Origin: Flavobacteriales bacterium UBA2040
Lineage (GTDB): Bacteria; Bacteroidota; Bacteroidia; Flavobacteriales_D; Crocinitomicaceae
Assembly: GCA_002332715.1 (NCBI GenBank)
Contig: DDBE01000173.1
Span: forward strand, 1-17,364
Length of the DNA: 17,364 nucleotides
Reading direction: 5' to 3'
The notes below the pieces were generated by a model that was not told where the DNA came from, did not search any database, and saw only the letters and a program-made list of their open reading frames with translations. The position numbers and the translations under genes are program-made. This document shows, in pieces, positions 1 through 5,766 of this stretch (its first letter is position 1; every line of letters begins with the position of its first letter).

Positions 1-435
1 TACAACACTGCTTTGAAATTTGGTCAGGCGAGACTTTCTCCACCAACAATTGATCAGATTGCGGCAGAGGCAGCGCTCAATACTCCACAAAGTTATTTCG
101 ACGATGTAGTCGAGGAATATGTGGGACGCAGAAATTTATTGGTGGAAGGCCTAAACAATATTCCAGGTGTTTTTTGCCCGATGCCTAGAGGAGCATTTTA
201 TTGTGTCGCTAAATTTCCAATTGATGATGCAGAAAAATTCTGCCAATGGTTGCTTGAAGATTTTGACTTGAATGGCGATACCGTTATGATGGCGCCAGCA
301 TCTGGCTTTTATTCCACACCAGGTTCGGGTAAACAAGAAGCTCGATTGGCTTATGTTCTTCAAAAAGAATCTTTGGTGAAGGCTATACGTTGTTTAGAAG
401 CGGCATTAAAAGTTTATCCTGGCCTGACAATCTAG
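1..435 (+). CDS. PLP-dependent class I/II aminotransferase, C-terminal part (5' end outside window)
   Basis: The reading frame is open from base 1, so only the last 144 residues are present. The visible part matches the C-terminal small domain of a fold-type I pyridoxal-phosphate aminotransferase of the aspartate aminotransferase group. It has the conserved stretch KFGQARLSPPTIDQIAAEAA, then a segment GVFCPMPRGAFYCVAKFP that packs near the substrate, and the C-terminal GFYSTPGSG...ARLAYVL, whose arginine normally binds the substrate carboxylate. The catalytic lysine lies upstream of the window. It is distinct from the second aminotransferase at 15045-16238, which has different C-terminal motifs, so this is not a duplicate of that gene. 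Substrate cannot be deduced. The gene ends at a strong terminator 15 bases after the stop. Confidence 0.88.
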   Translation, partial: YNTALKFGQARLSPPTIDQIAAEAALNTPQSYFDDVVEEYVGRRNLLVEGLNNIPGVFCPMPRGAFYCVAKFPIDDAEKFCQWLLEDFDLNGDTVMMAPASGFYSTPGSGKQEARLAYVLQKESLVKAIRCLEAALKVYPGLTI

Positions 436-449
436 TTAAATATTAACCC

Positions 450-488
450 AAAAAAAAGGTTGTCCTAGTGCTGGATAACCTTTTTTTT
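450..488 (+). terminator. Rho-independent terminator after the aminotransferase
   Basis: The stem has arms at 458-465 (GGTTGTCC) and 473-480 (GGATAACC) around a 7-base loop, with one G-U pair. It is extended by eight A at 450-457 facing eight T at 481-488. The T-run directly follows the stem on the plus strand, as expected for transcripts of the aminotransferase. The matching A-run could let it also stop minus-strand transcripts coming from accD. Confidence 0.85.
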
Positions 489-612
489 GTTTGTTGTAAT
501 AGGTTATATTTCATTAAAATCTTAATTGCTTTATTTGCTGTATCTAAATGACTATGAATTGCTATGCAATGCGCTATAAACATACTAGCAATACTAATTT
601 GGTAACTTGAAC

Positions 613-637
613 ATTTGAATACTTTCATTATTCAAAT
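613..637. repeat. 9-bp perfect inverted repeat between the aminotransferase and accD
   Basis: ATTTGAATA at 613-621 is repeated as TATTCAAAT at 629-637 with 7 bases between. No T-run follows on either strand, so it is not a classical terminator. It may be an RNA stem-loop at the end of accD transcripts or chance in AT-rich sequence. Nothing else in 489-648 was recognised. Confidence 0.4.
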
Positions 638-648
638 ATTGAAATCAT

Positions 649-679
649 AAAAAAAAGCTGACCTAAGCCAACCTTTCAG
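649..679 (-). terminator. Possible weak terminator downstream of accD
   Basis: On the minus strand a hairpin forms between 676-679 with 673-675 on one side and 658-661 with 665-667 on the other. It has a 3-base bulge and a 5-base loop, and is followed by a run of eight T (649-656 on the plus strand are A). The stem is imperfect, but its place 16 bases after the accD stop and the T-run support it. Confidence 0.42.
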
Positions 680-694
680 TGTTTTTACGTGAGA

Positions 695-1540
695 TTAATT
701 CTTGAAAAACTTCAAGCTCAAACTCAGTGTTTCTTTTATTTTTTGTCTATCTACGATGTAATCTAGAAAACCATGTTCCAAAACAAATTCTGCAGTTTGG
801 AATCCTTCAGGCAAATCTCGACCAATAGTTTCGCGAACGATTCTCGGACCGGCAAAACCAATTAAAGCTTCAGGTTCGGAGATGTTTAAATCGCCTAGCA
901 TGGCAAAAGATGCGGTAACTCCTCCTGTAGTTGGATCGGTCATATATGATATATACGGTAATCCAGCTTCGGATAATTGCCCTAACTTACCCGAAATTTT
1001 GGCCATTTGCATAAGTGAAAAACCAGCTTCCATCATACGCGCGCCGCCTGATTTAGAAATAATCATGAACGGAGCTTTGATTTTTATTGCTTTATCTATT
1101 GCTCGTGCAATTTTCTCTCCCATTACAGATCCCATTGAACCTCCAATAAAAGAAAAATCCATCGCAGCTACAACGAACTCTTCACCGTCCATTTTCCCAT
1201 AGGCAGTTCGAACAGCGTCTGACAAGCCAGTTTTGGCCTGGGTATTTTTAATTCGATCGGTATATTTCTTCGTATCCACAAAACCCAATGGATCTCCAGA
1301 TGAAAGTTTTTTATCTAGCTCTTTGTATTTTCCATCATCGAAAATAATTTGAAAATATTCCTCCGACCCAATGCGCTCGTGATTATTACAACGATCACAT
1401 ACATAACTATTTTTTTCTAAGTCCTCAGCTGTAAAAACTGTTTTACAATTCGAACATTGTTGCCACAGTCCTTCTGGAGATTCTTTCTTTTCCTTGGTAG
1501 AAGTGGTAATACCACCTTTTTTTCTTTGAAACCAACTCAT
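695..1540 (-). CDS. accD: Acetyl-CoA carboxylase carboxyltransferase subunit beta
   Basis: AccD pairs with AccA to move the carboxyl group from carboxybiotin on BCCP to acetyl-CoA, giving malonyl-CoA for fatty acid synthesis in the cytoplasm. The 281-residue length is normal for the family. The N-terminal four-cysteine zinc ribbon is intact (C29, C32, C48, C51), and the opening [11 protein letters not shown] is typical. The crotonase-like carboxyltransferase core shows FIGGSMG (131-137), [10 protein letters not shown] (164-173), [17 protein letters not shown] (201-217) and [12 protein letters not shown] (228-239). It lies 28 bases behind fba on the same strand and has no room for a strong promoter of its own, so it is probably co-transcribed with fba. 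accA is not in the window, which is common since accA and accD are often apart. Confidence 0.97.
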   Translation of the reverse strand: MSWFQRKKGGITTSTKEKKESPEGLWQQCSNCKTVFTAEDLEKNSYVCDRCNNHERIGSEEYFQIIFDDGKYKELDKKLSSGDPLGFVDTKKYTDRIKNTQAKTGLSDAVRTAYGKMDGEEFVVAAMDFSFIGGSMGSVMGEKIARAIDKAIKIKAPFMIISKSGGARMMEAGFSLMQMAKISGKLGQLSEAGLPYISYMTDPTTGGVTASFAMLGDLNISEPEALIGFAGPRIVRETIGRDLPEGFQTAEFVLEHGFLDYIVDRQKIKETLSLSLKFFKN

Positions 1541-1568
1541 AATATTTTTATTAATTCTTAAAGAGAAG

Positions 1569-2636
1569 TTATAATGTATTCACATTGTTTAAATCTTCAC
1601 ATGCTTTTTCAACACGATGAACGAAAGTCAATTCGCCTTCGCGCAATAATTTTCTTGGATCGTAATATTTTTTATTCAGTTGATCATCTCCGTCTGGATT
1701 ACCTATTTGCGTTTTCAAATAGTCAATTTTACCTGTTACATAATCTCTAACGCCTTCAGAGAAAGCGAATTGCATATCTGTATCCAAATTCATTTTGATT
1801 ACACCATAACTGATTCCTTCGCGAATTTCTTCCAAAGTCGATCCAGAACCACCGTGGAATACAAAATCAACTGGATTGTTTCCTGTGTTAAATTTTTCTT
1901 GAATAAAATTCTGAGAATTCAACAAAATTTTCGGCGTTAATTTTACATTACCCGGTTTGTATACACCGTGCACATTTCCAAAGGCTGCAGCCACTGTAAA
2001 TCGAGGTGAAATCTTCATTAATTCTTCGTAGGCGTATGCCACTTCTTCGGGCTGAGTATACAATTTAGAGCTATCGACATCTGTATTATCAACACCATCT
2101 TCTTCTCCACCTGTAATTCCCAATTCAATTTCAAGTGTCATATTCAATTTTGCCATGCGTGTAAAGTAGGTTTTGCATAACTCAATATTCTCTTCAATTG
2201 GCTCCTCTGAAAAGTCAAGCATATGTGAACTATACAAAGACTTTCCTGTTTCAGTAAAGAACTTTTCACCTGCGTCCAGCAATCCATCAATCCATGGTAG
2301 TAAATTCTTAGCACAATGATCGGTATGCAAGATCACAGTCGCTCCATAGAGTTTAGCCATTTCATGTACATGTTTAGCTCCTGAAATGGAACCAGCAATC
2401 GCGGCTTTTTCATCTGTGTTGTCCAAACTTTTCCCAGCGAAAAAATGCCCTCCACCATTTGAAAATTGGATAATAACGGGTGAATTTATTTTAGCCGCAG
2501 CTTCTAAAACACCATTAACTGTACTTGTACTTGTTACATTAATAGCAGGAAGTGCGAATCCTTTTTCTTTCGCATAACGAAAAATCTCTTGAACTTCATC
2601 TCCTGTTGCTACTCCTGGTTTGATATTATGTGCCAT
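1569..2636 (-). CDS. fbaA: Class II fructose-bisphosphate aldolase
   Basis: This zinc enzyme cleaves fructose-1,6-bisphosphate to dihydroxyacetone phosphate and glyceraldehyde-3-phosphate in glycolysis and does the reverse in gluconeogenesis. At 355 residues it fits the class IIA (E. coli FbaA-like) size. Key residues line up with E. coli FbaA at a constant offset of three: D106 (catalytic) and H107 in HTDHC, E171, H223 in NVHG, H261 in the phosphate-binding HGGSGS, and N283 in KMNLD. These comparisons rest on remembered family numbering. The gene is first of a two-gene unit with accD. A candidate -7 promoter element lies 24 bases upstream of the start. Confidence 0.97.
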   Translation of the reverse strand: MAHNIKPGVATGDEVQEIFRYAKEKGFALPAINVTSTSTVNGVLEAAAKINSPVIIQFSNGGGHFFAGKSLDNTDEKAAIAGSISGAKHVHEMAKLYGATVILHTDHCAKNLLPWIDGLLDAGEKFFTETGKSLYSSHMLDFSEEPIEENIELCKTYFTRMAKLNMTLEIELGITGGEEDGVDNTDVDSSKLYTQPEEVAYAYEELMKISPRFTVAAAFGNVHGVYKPGNVKLTPKILLNSQNFIQEKFNTGNNPVDFVFHGGSGSTLEEIREGISYGVIKMNLDTDMQFAFSEGVRDYVTGKIDYLKTQIGNPDGDDQLNKKYYDPRKLLREGELTFVHRVEKACEDLNNVNTL

Positions 2637-2660
2637 TCTACTACGTTCAAATTAAGACAG

Positions 2661-2668
2661 TAAAGGTA
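2661..2668 (-). promoter_or_regulatory. Candidate -7 element for fba-accD
   Basis: On the minus strand the sequence is TACCTTTA, one mismatch from the Bacteroidota -7 consensus TAnnTTTG, ending 24 bases before the fba ATG. No TTG at the usual -33 distance was found, so support is modest. Confidence 0.35.
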
Positions 2669-2904
2669 GCAATTTAATTTTTTAGCCATCGTGGTATCAA
2701 ATAAAAATCAGTACATAACACGCTGTAAATTCACTCCTAAAAACATACTTCTTCTAAAGACAGTATAATCATATCTCCCTAATTAAACTGAATATACTCT
2801 TTCCCTATTTCTACAAGTTGAAAAAGTTTCGGCATCAGCAAAGTTATTTGAAAGGATTTATTAAGAAATTATTAATCGCATTATCAACTTAAATTTTAAA
2901 AATC
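2669..2904. other. AT-rich intergenic stretch, no gene recognised
   Basis: This is the fba-proximal part of a 659-base gap between divergent fba and uvrD. I read both strands and saw no open frame with family-like sequence, no tRNA-like fold and no clear riboswitch. The rest of the gap holds the degraded small gene described next and the uvrD promoter. Confidence 0.5.
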
Positions 2905-2917
2905 AGGCAAACTGCCT
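2905..2917 (+). repeat. Short hairpin directly before the first ATG of the small frameshifted gene
   Basis: AGGCA at 2905-2909 pairs with TGCCT at 2913-2917 around a 3-base loop. It abuts the ATG at 2918, which would make that start hard to reach and favours the second ATG at 2939 as the real start. Confidence 0.4.
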
Positions 2918-3197
2918 ATGAACACTGAACAGCGCTTAATGATATGCCAATATTGTGAAAACAGGTCGATGGACATTGATACAGAAATGGTTTGTGGGTT
3001 GTCCATAAAAAACCTGACTTTAATTCAGAATGTGAATTTTACAAGCCCAATCAAGATCCCCTGCGAAAAAATATAGGACGTAAAAAAATACACATGAACG
3101 TTCTTTCTCAATGGAAAGTTCTACAGTGAGCACGTGGGTTATCATTGGTGTGATACTGCTCATAGTTCGCGCAGCCATGCGTTTAATGAGGGATTAA
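2918..3197 (+). pseudogene. Small four-cysteine, single-TM protein gene with two -1 frameshifts
   Basis: Three consecutive reading frames join into one plausible protein. Frame A starts at 2918 (or more likely 2939, giving MICQYCENRSMD) and runs through VCGLSIK to an A-run at 3007-3012. Moving back one base there continues as PDFNSECEFYKPNQ up to an A-run at 3082-3088. Moving back one base again gives NTHERSFSMESS, a hydrophobic helix WVIIGVILLIV and the end RAAMRLMRD, with a stop at 3195-3197. The joined product is 93 residues from the first ATG or 86 from the second. Its N-terminal half has CxxC plus two further cysteines, suggesting a small metal-binding or redox module, and the C-terminal helix suggests membrane anchoring. 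I recall similar CxxCxNRxxD...CGLTxxKPxF proteins in Bacteroidota of unknown function, but this is recollection only. Both lesions equal one missing A in a homopolymer, so a pseudogene, a sequencing error and recoding are all possible. Confidence 0.6.
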
Positions 3198-3270
3198 TGC
3201 CTTCAGCACTTTCTTCTACTTTTGTGTATAATTAAACGTCAAACCACCCGTGCTAAAATTATGGTTTTCT

Positions 3271-3278
3271 TAACTTTG
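3271..3278 (+). promoter_or_regulatory. Bacteroidota-type -7 element for uvrD
   Basis: TAACTTTG matches the TAnnTTTG consensus fully and ends 17 bases before the uvrD ATG, giving a very short leader. No good TTG was found at the -33 position, only GTG at 3250-3252, 18 bases upstream of the element. Confidence 0.5.
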
Positions 3279-3295
3279 TTTACAGCAATTTACCA

Positions 3296-5587
3296 ATGAG
3301 TTATTTAGACGAATTAAATCCTAGCCAATTAGCGCCCACAACAAACATCCATGGTCCAACTATGGTGATTGCCGGTGCAGGTTCAGGAAAAACAAGGGTT
3401 TTGACCTTTCGCATCGCGCACATGATGGAACAAGGAATTGATCCTTTCAATATTATGGCGCTTACTTTTACCAACAAAGCCGCTCGAGAAATGACGGAGC
3501 GTATTGGAAGAATAGTTGGTGCGAGCGAAGCTAAAAACATCACAATGGGTACTTTCCACTCGGTGTTTTCGCGCATACTGCGATACAACGCTGACAAGCT
3601 CGGTTATCCTTCCAATTTTACTATTTACGATACGCAAGACTCAAAAAGCGTGCTGAAACAAGTGGCAAAGGATTTAAAACTAGACGAAAAGATATACAAA
3701 CCTGGGAATTGCCTCAATCGTATTTCTGCAGCTAAGAACAATTTAATTTCTCCAGAGGCATACGCTGAAAATGCTGAGATTAACGCAGAAGACAAAATGG
3801 CGCGTAGACCTGAAATGGCGAGAGTCTATAAAGCTTATGCTTCGAGATGCTTTAAGGCTGGAGCAATGGATTTCGATGATCTTTTGTACCAAACAAATGT
3901 ACTTCTTCGTGACTTTCCAGATGTACTTTCGTACTACCAACAAAAATTCAAATACATTTTGGTGGATGAGTACCAGGATACGAATTTTGCCCAGTATCTT
4001 ATCGTTAAAAAACTGGCGGCTGTTTATGAAAACATCTGCGTCGTTGGCGATGATTCCCAAAGTATTTACTCTTTCCGTGGGGCAAACATTCAAAACATCT
4101 TGAATTTTAAAGTCGATTATCCAGACTATAAATTATACAAGTTGGAACAAAATTACCGTTCTTCAAAAAACATTGTCGAAGCAGCAAATAGTGTCATTAA
4201 AAGAAATCAAGACCAAATTGAAAAGAAAGTTTGGACCGATAATCATGAAGGGAAAAAGATTAAAGTTGTTCGCACCTTAACAGAAAACGAAGAAGGTAAA
4301 TTAGTGGTGAACCGAATTTTCGATATCAAACAAGCAGAAGGTTTGATGTATAGTGATTTCGCCATTCTTTATAGAACCAATAAGCAATCTAGAGCATTTG
4401 AGGAATCGCTTCGTAAACTAAATATGCCGTATAAAATCTTTGGCGGACTTTCGTTTTACCAACGTCGTGAGATTAAAGATTTGCTCGGATATTTCCGATT
4501 AGTCGCCAATCCAAATGATGAGGAAGCGCTGAAAAGGGTCATTAATTATCCGAAGCGAGGAATTGGTAAAACGACTATCGAAAACATCATTATTGTTGCG
4601 AATGAACGTGGGGTGAGCATGTGGGACGTTATCAGTAATTTTCACGAATATCCTGTCAACATAAACTCTGGAGCAAAGAACAAAATTTCAGATTTCGTGA
4701 CCATGATTCGCAGTTTTACGGCACAAATGTCCAAAATGAATGCATATGATTTGGCACAAGAAATATCGCGTTCTTCTGGCATCATCAAAGAGCTTTTCGC
4801 AGACAAAGACAAAGGTGTTGAAGAAATAGAAAGGTATCAGAATATTGAGCAATTGTTGTCCGGCATCAAGGAATTCACCATTACGAATGAGGAAAGTGGC
4901 AACATTTATTTACCCGATTTCATGATGGATGTTGCTTTGCTTACGGATGCTGACAATACTAAGGATGATGATAAAAATTATGTGACATTGATGACCATCC
5001 ACTCGAGTAAAGGACTTGAGTTTCCGCATGTGTTTTTGGTGGGAATGGAAGAGAATTTATTTCCTTCTCAAATGGTCCTCAATTCAAGAACGGAATTGGA
5101 GGAGGAAAGAAGATTGTTCTACGTTGCCGTTACACGAGCTAAGGACACTTGCACCCTGACCTACGCTGCCTCTCGATTTGTTTGGGGAAATCTACAAACG
5201 TCTGAATCCAGTCGTTTCATTACTGAAATCGATGAAGTCTACTTAGAAATGGAGAATCCACCCAGAGCTGGTGGACGTTCGTTAAGTAGCGGATTTGATA
5301 AACCTTTTACAGGCGGCTTGAATCGTGCCTTATCCGGTTCCTCGTCTACTCCAAGCGCTCCAAAAAATTTCAAACCAGTATCTCGACCTAATGGATCAGG
5401 CATCGCGGGTTCTGAAAATTTAGAACTCAAAGTTGGTTATATGGTCAACCACGATCGATTTGGCAAAGGAAAAGTTACCCAAATGGTTGATGAAGGTCAG
5501 GATAAAAAAGCGACGATATTTTTTCCACATCACGGTGCGAAGACTGTTTTGTTGCGCTTTGCGAATCTGACTGTGCTCGAAGACTAA
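3296..5587 (+). CDS. uvrD: UvrD/PcrA-type superfamily 1A DNA helicase
   Basis: This is an ATP-dependent 3'-5' DNA helicase acting in nucleotide excision and mismatch repair and in clearing protein from DNA. At 763 residues it matches UvrD/PcrA length. All SF1A motifs are present: Q motif glutamine Q11, Walker A GAGSGKT (27-33), motif Ia TFTNKAAREM, Ib TFHSVFSRIL, Walker B LVDEYQD (222-228), motif III GDDSQSIYSFRGA with Q255, motif IV LEQNYRSSKNI, motif V TIHSSKGLEFPHVFLVG and motif VI RRLFYVAVTRAKD (605-617). A Ser/Gly/Pro-rich linker (about 652-705) leads to a C-terminal domain (about 708-763, VGYMVNHDRFGKGKV) like the RNA-polymerase-binding Tudor-like end of PcrA. The ATG at 3296 is preceded by a good -7 element. 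It converges on tamL with no obvious terminator between. Separating UvrD from PcrA by name is a matter of convention here. Confidence 0.96.
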   Translation: MSYLDELNPSQLAPTTNIHGPTMVIAGAGSGKTRVLTFRIAHMMEQGIDPFNIMALTFTNKAAREMTERIGRIVGASEAKNITMGTFHSVFSRILRYNADKLGYPSNFTIYDTQDSKSVLKQVAKDLKLDEKIYKPGNCLNRISAAKNNLISPEAYAENAEINAEDKMARRPEMARVYKAYASRCFKAGAMDFDDLLYQTNVLLRDFPDVLSYYQQKFKYILVDEYQDTNFAQYLIVKKLAAVYENICVVGDDSQSIYSFRGANIQNILNFKVDYPDYKLYKLEQNYRSSKNIVEAANSVIKRNQDQIEKKVWTDNHEGKKIKVVRTLTENEEGKLVVNRIFDIKQAEGLMYSDFAILYRTNKQSRAFEESLRKLNMPYKIFGGLSFYQRREIKDLLGYFRLVANPNDEEALKRVINYPKRGIGKTTIENIIIVANERGVSMWDVISNFHEYPVNINSGAKNKISDFVTMIRSFTAQMSKMNAYDLAQEISRSSGIIKELFADKDKGVEEIERYQNIEQLLSGIKEFTITNEESGNIYLPDFMMDVALLTDADNTKDDDKNYVTLMTIHSSKGLEFPHVFLVGMEENLFPSQMVLNSRTELEEERRLFYVAVTRAKDTCTLTYAASRFVWGNLQTSESSRFITEIDEVYLEMENPPRAGGRSLSSGFDKPFTGGLNRALSGSSSTPSAPKNFKPVSRPNGSGIAGSENLELKVGYMVNHDRFGKGKVTQMVDEGQDKKATIFFPHHGAKTVLLRFANLTVLED

Positions 5588-5629
5588 ATTATTCCTTTTT
5601 ATAATCGTATTATTCGGCTGTTTTCAGTT

Positions 5630-5761
5630 GGATTTGCACACTTTGAAAATGAAAATGGTGAAAAGCACGAACTGAAAGCTGGAGATTATGTGCAAATCGA
5701 ACCGATGGTTAAACATTGGGTTTATGGATTACACATCTCACCATTGTTGTTAGTGAAATAA
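5630..5761 (+). pseudogene. Cupin-like C-terminal remnant, in frame after the uvrD stop
   Basis: The frame of uvrD stays open after its stop for 57 codons, to TAA at 5759-5761. From about 5630 it reads GFAHFENENGEKHELKAGDY followed by VQIEPMVKHWVYGLHISPLL and VK. The pattern ELKAGDYVQIEPxVKHW resembles the second half of a small cupin_2 protein (KxGDxVxIPPxVKHW), where the histidine near the end is often a metal ligand. The N-terminal half, with the first cupin motif, is missing. The only in-frame ATG codes for the methionine of EPMV, so it is not a complete gene. Readthrough of the uvrD stop is formally possible but unlikely. I take it as the leftover 3' end of a lost gene. It ends five bases before the end of tamL. 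Confidence 0.5.
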
Positions 5762-5766
5762 AAAAA

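Noticed and set aside
558..592. 7-bp inverted repeat ATTGCTA/TAGCAAT with 21 bases between
   Set aside because: Short arms and a wide gap in AT-rich sequence make chance likely.
443..628. 61-codon open frame on the minus strand
   Set aside because: It runs into the strong terminator at 450-488, has no recognisable motif and no promoter-like sequence.
882..1202. 106-codon open frame on the plus strand
   Set aside because: It lies fully antisense to accD, whose motifs are intact, and its translation resembles no family.
3111..3197. Separate 28-residue small membrane protein starting at ATG 3111
   Set aside because: It can be read as an independent ORF, but it fits better as the last part of the frameshifted small gene, since the upstream frame joins it after a one-base shift at an A-run.
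3227..3232. TATAAT sequence upstream of uvrD
   Set aside because: It looks like a sigma-70 -10 box, but Bacteroidota use TAnnTTTG, and a full match to that lies closer to the start at 3271-3278.
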